A stretch of 64,000 nucleotides of DNA from Saccharopolyspora_C sp047200635 (GTDB lineage: Bacteria; Actinomycetota; Actinomycetes; Mycobacteriales; Pseudonocardiaceae): positions 124,001 to 188,000 of the forward strand of contig NZ_JBJZOI010000010.1 of assembly GCF_047200635.1 (NCBI RefSeq). Reading direction: 5' to 3'. The stretch's first letter is position 1. Every line of letters starts with the position of its first letter. The position numbers were made by a program, and so were the translations under genes. Positions 37,649-44,940 of the stretch are shown one piece after another. The notes under the pieces are model-generated. The model worked only from the letters and a program-made list of their open reading frames with translations. It had not been told where the DNA came from and did no database searches.

Positions 37649-38443
37649 TCAGCTCTCGGGGCGCGCGGTGCCGCCGTCCTGACCGGGCTCGTCGGGGGAC
37701 TCCCCAGCCGCCGCGTCCTCGGACCCGTCCCGCGCCGCCGGGTCGCCCTCGGCCGGGGCCGCGGCGTCCTCGGCCCGCTCCGGGGACCCGGTGTCCTCGG
37801 CCCGCTCCGGGGCCGGGGCGGCCTTCGGGTCGGGCAGCCTGCCGCCGCTGAGCTCGGCGAGCCGGGGCACGTCGCGCACCCGGATCGCGGGCAGCACGAC
37901 CTCGGCTCCCGAGACGAGCACCGCCCGCGCCCAGCGCTTCTCGTCGAGCCGGATCGAGGCCAGCTCGTCCCAGCCGAAGGAGCGCCGCCGGAACAGGCCC
38001 CGAGCGGTGATCCGCTCGGCCGTGACCGAGGTCTGCGGGCGCACGATCGCGAAGGTCAGCGCGGCCGGGAGGAGGTAGGTGGGCAGCAGCAGCGGGAACG
38101 GCTGGGCGAACGCGATGGGCGTCACGCCGATCGCCACCCCCAGCACGGCCAGCAGCGCGGTGCGGGTGAGGCGGAAGGTGAGCGACTTCGGCAGCTCCTT
38201 CGCCCGGCCCGCGGCCCCGGGCGCGCCGGCGGGAGCGGGGGCGGCGGTCTCCGGCGCCGGGCTTCCCGCGGCGTCCGCCCCGGCGGCGTCTCCCGGCTCC
38301 TCGCGGGTCGCCGTGCCGGTGCTGCCGTTCTCCTCGCCGGTGCTCACGTCGCGGGTCCCCTCTGCGTCGGCGCGTTCCGAGACCGCCGGGTCCGCGTCCC
38401 GGTCCTCGGGACGTCCGCCGGACTCGGGCGGGTGCTCGCTCAT
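37649..38443 (-). CDS. PH-domain membrane protein (Cfp6-like)
   Basis: 264 residues. Long acidic, disordered tails at both ends flank two membrane helices (about 98-138) and a short bacterial PH domain (RPQTSVTAERITARGLFRRRSFGWDELASIRL). Position just before ilvB matches mycobacterial Rv3004 (cfp6). The disordered C-terminal part contains the near-repeat PERAEDTGS/PERAEDAAA. Role unknown; PH-domain proteins of this type are usually structural or regulatory membrane proteins. Confidence 0.8.
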   Translation of the reverse strand: MSEHPPESGGRPEDRDADPAVSERADAEGTRDVSTGEENGSTGTATREEPGDAAGADAAGSPAPETAAPAPAGAPGAAGRAKELPKSLTFRLTRTALLAVLGVAIGVTPIAFAQPFPLLLPTYLLPAALTFAIVRPQTSVTAERITARGLFRRRSFGWDELASIRLDEKRWARAVLVSGAEVVLPAIRVRDVPRLAELSGGRLPDPKAAPAPERAEDTGSPERAEDAAAPAEGDPAARDGSEDAAAGESPDEPGQDGGTARPES

Positions 38444-38636
38444 CCTCCGATGCTCTCACCCGCGAGAACGCGACCCGCAGCGTGCCGCCGCCCCGCGCCG
38501 CGCCGAGAGCGACGTACGCCACACCGCGTTCCGCCGAATGCGCCGGTGATCGCCCTGAGCTGCGCCGACGTCAACCGGAGGGGTGCGCCTGGAGTCCCGG
38601 GAGTGTCCATCATCCGGGAAATTCATCCCGCATGGT

Positions 38637-38666
38637 TTGACCGCGCGGTGTCGGCGGCGTTAACGT
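38637..38666 (+). promoter_or_regulatory. Promoter of the ilvBN operon
   Basis: TTGACC (38637-38642) and TAACGT (38661-38666) are separated by 18 bases. The -10 ends seven bases before the leader-peptide ATG, so transcription would begin at or just before that codon. It is the best-matching promoter in the window. Confidence 0.7.
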
Positions 38667-38673
38667 CCAGGTC

Positions 38674-38724
38674 ATGCTGCGACTGAACGACATCCTCGTA
38701 CTTCCCCGGCGCGTCGACGCCTGA
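38674..38724 (+). CDS. ilvB leader peptide
   Basis: A 16-residue frame, MLRLNDILVLPRRVDA, with the Leu/Ile/Val cluster expected of a branched-chain amino acid attenuator. It starts at the predicted transcript 5' end and is followed by a competing hairpin (38711-38720 with 38737-38746, GCGTCGACGC on both sides) and a terminator hairpin. Similar leaders precede ilvB in other actinobacteria. Confidence 0.82.
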   Translation: MLRLNDILVLPRRVDA

Positions 38725-38750
38725 GGAAGTCCCGCAGCGTCGACGCGCTC

Positions 38751-38788
38751 ACCCTCGTACGGTCCGCAATGACCGGCGGGGGTTTTTT
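38751..38788 (+). terminator. ilvB attenuator terminator
   Basis: Arms 38751-38758 and 38760-38764 pair with 38776-38783 and 38771-38775, with A38759 bulged and two G-U pairs, closing on CGCAAT. Six T residues (38783-38788) follow directly. It lies 27 bases after the leader-peptide stop and 47 before ilvB, the layout of a transcription attenuator. Confidence 0.78.
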
Positions 38789-38834
38789 CGTGCCCAGCTC
38801 ACCGGCCACCACCGTTCCGACAGAGGCGAACTCG

Positions 38835-40667
38835 ATGACCAGCGCCCACACCAGGCAGAGCCCGGTCCCGGCACCCCCGCCGGGACACCGTCCCAAGCCC
38901 GCCCCGCCGCACGACGCCCCGGTGCAGGTCACCGGCGCGCAGTCGCTCGTCCGGTCGCTGGAGTCGGTCGGCGCCGAGATCGTCTTCGGCATCCCGGGCG
39001 GGACGATCCTGCCCTCGTACGACCCGCTGCTGGACTCCACGAAGGTCCGGCACGTCCTGGTCCGCCACGAGCAGGGCGGCGGGCACGCGGCCACCGGTTA
39101 CGCGCAGGCCACCGGCAAGGTCGGCGTCTGCATGGCGACCTCCGGCCCCGGCGCGACGAACCTCGTCACCGCGCTGGCCGACGCGCACATGGACTCCGTC
39201 CCGATCGTCGCGATCACCGGCCAGCAGGCCACCAACCTGATCGGCACCGACGCCTTCCAGGAAGCCGACATCTGCGGCATCACGCTGCCGATCACCAAGC
39301 ACAACTTCCTGGTCACCAAGGCCGAGGACATCCCGCGCACCATCGCCGAGGCGTTCTACATCGCCGCTTCGGGTCGTCCCGGGCCGGTCCTGGTCGACAT
39401 CCCGAAGGACGTGCAGAACGCGACGACCACGTTCTCCTGGCCGCCGGAGATGAAGCTGCCGGGTTACCGGCCGACCAGCAAGCCGCACGGCAAGCAGGTC
39501 CGCGAGGCGGCGAAGCTGATCACCGCTGCCCAGCGGCCGGTGCTCTACGTGGGTGGTGGCGTGCTCAAGGCCGAGGCGACCGAGCAGCTGCGCGCCCTCG
39601 CGGAGAACACCGGCATCCCGGTCGTCACCACGCTGATGGCGCGCGGCGCCTTCCCCGACTCGCACCCGCTGCACCTGGGAATGCCCGGGATGCACGGCAC
39701 GGTCTCGGCGGTCGCGGCGATGCAGCGCTCCGACCTGCTGATCACCCTCGGCGCCCGGTTCGACGACCGCGTCACCGGCCAGCTGTCCTCCTTCGCCGCC
39801 GACGCGAAGGTCGTGCACGCCGACATCGACCCGGCGGAGATCTCCAAGAACCGCACCGCGGACGTCCCGATCGTGGGCGACTGCAAGGAGGTCATCGCTG
39901 AGCTGATCGACGCCGTGGCCACCGCCACCGCGGACGGCGGCACCGCCGACCTCACGCCGTGGTGGTCCCAGCTGAGCAGCTGGCGGGAGACCTTCCCGCT
40001 GGGCTACGAGTGGCCCGCGGACGGCACCCTCTCGCCGGAGTACGTCATCGAGCGGCTCGGCGCGATCGCCGGACCGGACGCGGTCTACTGCGCGGGCGTC
40101 GGCCAGCACCAGATGTGGGCCGCCCAGTTCGTGAAGTACGAGAAGCCGCGGACCTGGCTCAACTCGGGCGGCCTCGGCACCATGGGCTACGCGGTGCCCG
40201 CCGCGATGGGCGCCAAGGCCGGGATGCCGGAGAGCACGGTCTGGGCCATCGACGGCGACGGCTGCTTCCAGATGACCAACCAGGAACTCGCGACCTGCGC
40301 GATCGAGGGACTGCCCATCAAGGTGGCCGTCATCAACAACGGCAACCTGGGTATGGTCCGGCAGTGGCAGAGCCTCTTCTACGCCGAGCGCTACTCACAC
40401 AGTGACCTCGGCACCCACAAGCACCGCATCCCCGACTTCAAGCTGCTCGCCGAGGCGCTGGGCTGCGCGGGCCTGCGGTGCGAGTCCCGGGAGGACGTCG
40501 ACAGCGTCATCCAGCGGGCCATGGAGATCGACGACCGACCCGTCGTGATCGACTTCGTGGTGGGCGAGGACGCGCAGGTGTGGCCGATGGTGGCCGCGGG
40601 CACCGGCAACGACGAGATCATGGCGGCACGCGGCATTCGCCCGCTGTTCGAGGAGGACGAAGGATGA
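38835..40667 (+). CDS. ilvB: Acetolactate synthase, large (catalytic) subunit
   Basis: 610 residues. TPP enzyme condensing pyruvate with pyruvate or 2-oxobutyrate. The catalytic glutamate is Glu79 (RHEQGGGHAATGYA); the TPP-binding motif is GDGCFQMTNQELATCAIEGLPIK... to INNGNLGM. A proline-rich 30-residue N-terminal tail precedes the fold. ATG 38835 has AGAGGCGA upstream; an in-frame ATG at 38769 lies inside the attenuator and is rejected. It is the first structural gene of ilvB-orf-ilvN-ilvC. Confidence 0.95.
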   Translation: MTSAHTRQSPVPAPPPGHRPKPAPPHDAPVQVTGAQSLVRSLESVGAEIVFGIPGGTILPSYDPLLDSTKVRHVLVRHEQGGGHAATGYAQATGKVGVCMATSGPGATNLVTALADAHMDSVPIVAITGQQATNLIGTDAFQEADICGITLPITKHNFLVTKAEDIPRTIAEAFYIAASGRPGPVLVDIPKDVQNATTTFSWPPEMKLPGYRPTSKPHGKQVREAAKLITAAQRPVLYVGGGVLKAEATEQLRALAENTGIPVVTTLMARGAFPDSHPLHLGMPGMHGTVSAVAAMQRSDLLITLGARFDDRVTGQLSSFAADAKVVHADIDPAEISKNRTADVPIVGDCKEVIAELIDAVATATADGGTADLTPWWSQLSSWRETFPLGYEWPADGTLSPEYVIERLGAIAGPDAVYCAGVGQHQMWAAQFVKYEKPRTWLNSGGLGTMGYAVPAAMGAKAGMPESTVWAIDGDGCFQMTNQELATCAIEGLPIKVAVINNGNLGMVRQWQSLFYAERYSHSDLGTHKHRIPDFKLLAEALGCAGLRCESREDVDSVIQRAMEIDDRPVVIDFVVGEDAQVWPMVAAGTGNDEIMAARGIRPLFEEDEG

Positions 40668-40807
40668 TCAGCCCTGTTCTCGCGGTGGGCCTGGTCCACC
40701 GCACCGCAGGGGGCCGTGCCGCGAGCCAGCCGCGATCAGTCCGGGCGCGGGCGACCGAGCGGGACACGACCCCATCCACGACTCGCGGAGAGGCGGGACT
40801 GCCATGA
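40664..40807 (+). CDS. 47-codon bridge frame between ilvB and ilvN
   Basis: ATG 40664 overlaps the ilvB stop as ATGA, and its stop overlaps the ilvN ATG as ATGA. A GAGGAGG ribosome site lies seven bases before the ATG. The product begins MISPVLAVGLVHRTAGG and becomes Arg/Thr-rich. About a quarter of its codons end in A or T, clearly more than in neighbouring genes, so protein selection looks weak. It may serve to carry ribosomes from ilvB to ilvN rather than to make a functional protein. A 7-bp hairpin (40682-40702) lies within it. Confidence 0.45.
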   Translation: MISPVLAVGLVHRTAGGRAASQPRSVRARATERDTTPSTTRGEAGLP

Positions 40808-41310
40808 GCCGACACACGCTCAGCGTGCTGGTGGAGAACGTCCCGGGCGCGCTGGCCCGCGTCTCGGGGTTGTTCTCGCGCCGCAGCTTCAACATCGAGT
40901 CGCTGGCCGTGGGGCCGACCGAGCACCCGGAGATCTCCCGGATGACGATCGTCGTCGCCGTCAGCGACCAGCCCCTCGAACAGGTCACCAAGCAGCTCAA
41001 CAAGCTGGTCAACGTGATCAAGATCGTGGAGCTGGAACCGGACGCCGCCGTGCAGCGCGAGCTGCTGCTGGTGAAGGTCCGCGCGGACGCCTCGGTGCGC
41101 AGTCAGGTGCTGGAGACCGTCCAGCTGTTCCGGGCCAAGGTCGTCGACGTCTCCCCGGAGGCGCTGACGGTCGAGGCCACCGGCGACGGCGAGAAGCTCA
41201 ACGCCCTGCTGCGGATGCTGGAGCCCTACGGTATCCGGGAGATGGTGCAGTCCGGGGCCATCGCCATCGGGCGCGGCCCCCGCTCCATCACCGCCACCGC
41301 GGTCCGCTGA
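40804..41310 (+). CDS. ilvN: Acetolactate synthase, small (regulatory) subunit
   Basis: 168 residues. The N-terminal ACT domain reads HTLSVLVENVPGALARVSGLFSRRSFNIESL, the valine feedback site of IlvN/IlvH proteins; the C-terminal domain activates IlvB. ATG 40804 has a GAGAGGCGGGA ribosome-site region. It lies 136 bases after ilvB instead of the usual short gap, with the 47-codon frame between. Confidence 0.95.
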   Translation: MSRHTLSVLVENVPGALARVSGLFSRRSFNIESLAVGPTEHPEISRMTIVVAVSDQPLEQVTKQLNKLVNVIKIVELEPDAAVQRELLLVKVRADASVRSQVLETVQLFRAKVVDVSPEALTVEATGDGEKLNALLRMLEPYGIREMVQSGAIAIGRGPRSITATAVR

Positions 41311-41436
41311 TCCGGCGCCCCGGCAGCGCCGCCGGGGACGCGCTCCGGCCGAGGCGGGGACCCGCGGCCGGTCCCGCCCGGCCCGGGTCGCCGGGGAAAC
41401 AAGTCAAGAAGTCCCGAAAGGAACACGGAACCCATC

Positions 41437-42432
41437 ATGGCAACTGAGATCTTCTACGACGCCGACGCCGACCTGAGCATCGTCCAGGGCCGCAAGGTCG
41501 CGATCATCGGCTACGGCAGCCAGGGCCACGCCCACGCGCTGAGCCTGCGCGACTCCGGGGTGGACGTGCGCATCGGCCTGCCCGAGTCGTCGAAGTCCCG
41601 CGCCAAGGCCGAGGAGGAGGGCCTGCGCGTGCTGACCCCGGCCGAGGCCTCCGCCGAAGCCGACCTGATCATGATCCTGGCGCCCGACACCAAGCAGCGC
41701 GAGATCTACGCCAACGACGTCGCGCCGAACCTCAAGAGCGGCGACGCGATCTTCTTCGGGCACGGCTTCAACATCCGCTACGGCCTGATCCAGCCGCCGT
41801 CGGACGTCGACGTCGCGATGGTCGCCCCGAAGGGCCCGGGTCACCTGGTCCGCCGCCAGTTCGTCGACGGCAAGGGCGTGCCGTGCCTGATCGCCATCGA
41901 GCAGGACGCCTCCGGCAGCGCGCAGGCGCTGGCGCTGTCCTACGCCGCGGGCATCGGCGGGGCGCGCGCGGGCGTCATCAAGACCACCTTCAAGGAGGAG
42001 ACCGAGACCGACCTGTTCGGTGAGCAGGCCGTCCTCTGCGGTGGTGCCAGCGCCCTGGTGCAGACCGGGTTCGAGGTGCTCGTCGAGGCCGGTTACCAGC
42101 CGGAGATCGCCTACTTCGAGGTGCTGCACGAGCTCAAGCTGATCGTGGACCTGATGTGGGAGGGCGGCATCGCCGGGCAGCGCTACTCCTGCTCGGACAC
42201 CGCCGAGTACGGCGACCTGACCCGCGGGCCGCGCGTCATCGACGCCCACGTCAAGGAGTCCATGCAGAAGATCCTGGGCGAGATCCAGGACGGCACCTTC
42301 GCGAAGGAGTGGGTGGCCGAGGACGAGGCGGGCCGCCCGAACTTCACCAAGCTCCAGCAGGCCGGCAACGACCACCAGATCGAAGAGGTCGGCAAGAAGC
42401 TGCGCGCCCTGATGTCCTGGACGAACAAGTGA
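41437..42432 (+). CDS. ilvC: Ketol-acid reductoisomerase (NADP+)
   Basis: 331 residues, class I length. Isomerises and reduces acetolactate or acetohydroxybutyrate. Rossmann motif AIIGYGSQGHAHALSLRDSG; magnesium site residues in the C-terminal knotted domain (DLFGEQAVLCGG, SDTAEYGDLTRGPR). ATG 41437 with GAAAGGA upstream. A GC hairpin without T-run (41318-41337) lies after ilvN, so some transcripts may stop before ilvC; a separate promoter is possible. Confidence 0.96.
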   Translation: MATEIFYDADADLSIVQGRKVAIIGYGSQGHAHALSLRDSGVDVRIGLPESSKSRAKAEEEGLRVLTPAEASAEADLIMILAPDTKQREIYANDVAPNLKSGDAIFFGHGFNIRYGLIQPPSDVDVAMVAPKGPGHLVRRQFVDGKGVPCLIAIEQDASGSAQALALSYAAGIGGARAGVIKTTFKEETETDLFGEQAVLCGGASALVQTGFEVLVEAGYQPEIAYFEVLHELKLIVDLMWEGGIAGQRYSCSDTAEYGDLTRGPRVIDAHVKESMQKILGEIQDGTFAKEWVAEDEAGRPNFTKLQQAGNDHQIEEVGKKLRALMSWTNK

Positions 42433-42491
42433 TCACGCACGCGTGAGCTGACTTCCCGCCGCGCCGCCTGATCGGCGGTGCGGTGCGGTCG

Positions 42492-42530
42492 GAAGGCCCG
42501 GCGGTCCTCACGAGGGAACGCCGGGCCTTC
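42492..42530. terminator. Hairpin after ilvC
   Basis: A perfect 12-bp stem (42492-42503 with 42519-42530). It lies between ilvC and the converging LysR gene and can serve both. Confidence 0.75.
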
Positions 42531-42548
42531 GGCGTGCCCGGGGCGGGT

Positions 42549-43409
42549 TCAGCGCTCCGGTTCCCGGTAGAGCTCGGTCAGCAGCTCCACGGCGGTCTCC
42601 GTGGCCGGGTGCGGGTCGTGGCGGCGCCAGACGAGGTGCACCGGCACCGGGTCGGCGTCCCGCACCGGCCGGTAGGTGATCCCGTCGCGGCGGTACTGCG
42701 TCGTCGTGCCGTGCGGCGTGATCCCCACGCAGCGCCCGGTGGCGATGGCCGCGAGCCAGTCATCGATGTCCCTGGTGCGCTCCAGCTCGGGGCCCTCGCC
42801 CGGCGCCCACAGCTCGGCGGTGGTGGTCCCGGTGCGCCGGTCCACCACCAGCACCCGCTCGCGCACCTCCGCGAGCGACACCGAGCGCCGCCGCGCCCAC
42901 GGATCGTCGGTGGCCAGCGCGCAGTAGCGGCGCTCGTGGCCGACGATCGCGCTCTCGTAGCGCCGGGAGTCGAAGCCGACCCGGACCACGGCCAGGTCGC
43001 AGGCGCCCTCGGCGAGCCCGCCGGTCTGGGTGGCGGTGCGGATCAGGTGCAGCTCGACGTCCGGCTGCCGCCGGGCCCAGCGGCGCTGGAACTCCTTGGT
43101 GTGGCGGCCCATCGCGGACCAGGCGTGCCCGATGCGCAGCCGGGTGTGCCCGGTGGTCACCTCCCGCACCAGGTCCTCCGCCTCGGCGAGCAGGTGCCGC
43201 GCGCGGGCGAGCACCTGCACGCCCGCCGTCGTGGGGGCGATGTTCCGGCTGGTGCGGTGCAGCAACCGCGCGCCCAGCGCCCGCTCCAGCGAGAGCAGGG
43301 TGCGCGAGACCGCCGCCTGCGAGCAGCCCAGCTCGATCGCGGCGTCGGTGAACGTTCCGCTGTCCACGATCGCGACCAGGCACCGCAGGTGCCGCAGCTC
43401 CAGTTCCAT
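42549..43409 (-). CDS. LysR family transcriptional regulator
   Basis: 286 residues. N-terminal winged HTH: LRHLRCLVAIVDSGTFTDAAIELGCSQAAVSRTL..., then the effector-binding domain. It is divergent from a DMT transporter gene with 68 bases between the starts (43410-43477), the usual layout for a LysR protein that controls the neighbour. ATG 43409 was preferred to GTG 43415. Ligand unknown. Confidence 0.88.
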   Translation of the reverse strand: MELELRHLRCLVAIVDSGTFTDAAIELGCSQAAVSRTLLSLERALGARLLHRTSRNIAPTTAGVQVLARARHLLAEAEDLVREVTTGHTRLRIGHAWSAMGRHTKEFQRRWARRQPDVELHLIRTATQTGGLAEGACDLAVVRVGFDSRRYESAIVGHERRYCALATDDPWARRRSVSLAEVRERVLVVDRRTGTTTAELWAPGEGPELERTRDIDDWLAAIATGRCVGITPHGTTTQYRRDGITYRPVRDADPVPVHLVWRRHDPHPATETAVELLTELYREPER

Positions 43410-43477
43410 GACCACAGCGTATGGATGGTCGGGCCGGTGCATTTTGCGGTGCTGGTCCGCGGGGCGATTCTCGTGCC

Positions 43478-44455
43478 ATGACAACGCGAATCGAGGACGT
43501 GACCGTCGACACCGCCCGGCGCGGAACCGCACCGGGCGGTCGCGCGACCGGCGTGGCGCTGATGCTCGGCGGCGGTCTGTCCAACCAGGTCGGTGCCGCG
43601 CTCGGCGCGCTGGCGTTCCCCGTGCTCGGGCCGGCCGGGGTGGTCGCGGTGCGGCAGTGGGTCGCGGGGGCGGTGCTGCTCGCGGTCGGGCGGCCTCCCT
43701 GGCGCGCGCTGACCGCCCGGCAGTGGCGGCCGGTGCTGGGCCTGGCGGCGGTGTTCGCCACCATGAACCTCTCGCTGTACTCCGCGATCGACCGGATCGG
43801 CCTCGGTCTCGCGGTCACGCTGGAGTTCCTCGGGCCGCTGGCGGTGGCCCTGGCCGGTTCGCGGCGCGCGCTCGACCTCGGGTGCGCGCTGGTGGCGCTC
43901 GGGGCCGTCGGGGTCCTGGCCCGGCCGCAGCCCAGCACCGACTACCTCGGCATCGGCCTGGCCCTGCTGGCCGCGCTGTGCTGGGGCAGTTACGTGCTGC
44001 TCAACCGCGCGGTGGGTAGCCGGGTGCCCGGCGTGCAGGGCTCCGCCGCGGCCGCCGGGGTCTCGGCGCTGCTGTACCTGCCGATCGGTGCGGTGGTGCT
44101 CTGGCAGCACCCGCCGCACCCGGCCGCCCTCGGCCTGGCGGTCGCCGCCGGGGTGCTGTCCTCGGTGGTCCCGTTCCTCGGCGACCTGCTGGCGCTGCGC
44201 AGGGTGCCCGCGCACGTGTTCGGGGTGTTCATGAGCGTGAACCCCGTGCTCGCCGCGCTGGTCGGGCTCGTGGTGCTGGGCCAGCCGCTAGGCTGGCCGG
44301 AGTGGACGGCGATCGGGGCGATCGTGGCCGCGAACGCGGTCGCGGTGCTCACCACCCGGGCAGCGGCCGGGAAACCGCCCGGGCGCGGGATCCGCGCAGG
44401 CACCCGGCCCGCAACACCCGTTCACGCGATCGAGGAGTCGGCCGGACGGCGGTAG
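43478..44455 (+). CDS. DMT superfamily (EamA/RhtA-like) transporter
   Basis: 325 residues with ten hydrophobic segments arranged as two EamA repeats (NLSLYSAIDRIGLGLAVTLEFLGPL and LRRVPAHVFGVFMSVNPVLAALVG). This RhtA-like type usually exports amino acids or their analogues; the place beside branched-chain genes and a LysR gene would fit, but nothing shows the substrate. ATG 43478. Confidence 0.83.
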   Translation: MTTRIEDVTVDTARRGTAPGGRATGVALMLGGGLSNQVGAALGALAFPVLGPAGVVAVRQWVAGAVLLAVGRPPWRALTARQWRPVLGLAAVFATMNLSLYSAIDRIGLGLAVTLEFLGPLAVALAGSRRALDLGCALVALGAVGVLARPQPSTDYLGIGLALLAALCWGSYVLLNRAVGSRVPGVQGSAAAAGVSALLYLPIGAVVLWQHPPHPAALGLAVAAGVLSSVVPFLGDLLALRRVPAHVFGVFMSVNPVLAALVGLVVLGQPLGWPEWTAIGAIVAANAVAVLTTRAAAGKPPGRGIRAGTRPATPVHAIEESAGRR

Positions 44456-44465
44456 GGTGCCCGGC

Positions 44466-44726
44466 GTGAGCGAAGAGACCCGCACGACAGTGGACGAACC
44501 GGTGGACGACAAGGCGCACATCCGGCACAAGCTGGACTTCACCGACGCGGAGTGGATCACCAGCACCGAGGACGACGACGAGCCCGGCGTGGAGATCGCG
44601 TTCGTCGACGGTTACATCGGGATGCGCAACGGCGCGGAGCCCGACGGCCCGGTCCTCGTGTTCACGCCCGAGGAGTGGGACGCCTTCGTCGCCGGGGCCA
44701 AGGACGGCGAGTTCGACGAGCCGTGA
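44466..44726 (+). CDS. DUF397 family small protein
   Basis: 86 residues, acidic. The core (EIAFVDGYIGMRNGAEPDGPVLVFTPEEWDAFVAGAKDGEF) matches DUF397, a small actinobacterial family normally encoded beside an XRE-type HTH regulator. No such partner is adjacent. GTG 44466 starts ten bases after the transporter stop. Confidence 0.8.
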   Translation: MSEETRTTVDEPVDDKAHIRHKLDFTDAEWITSTEDDDEPGVEIAFVDGYIGMRNGAEPDGPVLVFTPEEWDAFVAGAKDGEFDEP

Positions 44727-44732
44727 TCGCCC

Positions 44733-44753
44733 GCCGCGCGAACGGCGCGGCGA
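44733..44753 (+). terminator. Hairpin after the DUF397 gene
   Basis: An 8-bp perfect stem, CGCCGCGC/GCGCGGCG, with a five-base loop, six bases after the stop codon. Confidence 0.55.
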
Positions 44754-44842
44754 GCGAGTCGAACGCCCTCACCGTCCGGCCCGGTGGACCTCCGCGCCCC
44801 GGGCACCGGACGGCTCGGCGGGGCTTGGGATGCATCACACCC

Positions 44843-44860
44843 TTGTGAACGCGTTCTCAA
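44843..44860. promoter_or_regulatory. Operator-like palindrome upstream of serA
   Basis: TTGTGAACGCGTTCTCAA is an inverted repeat with one mismatched pair, centred on CG, followed by a TAAACT -10-like element (44869-44874). Its form recalls LacI/GalR-type or similar operators. It lies 81 bases before serA; the binding protein is unknown. Confidence 0.45.
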
Positions 44861-44940
44861 TCTCCCGTTAAACTGCCTGATCGTCCGGGCACGACGCTGT
44901 GCCCAGCTACGACCGTGATCCCTCTCAATGGAGCGCGCCC

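Noticed and set aside
38769..38834. Upstream ATG start for IlvB
   Set aside because: It lies inside the attenuator hairpin and T-run; ATG 38835 has a ribosome site and gives a normal N terminus.
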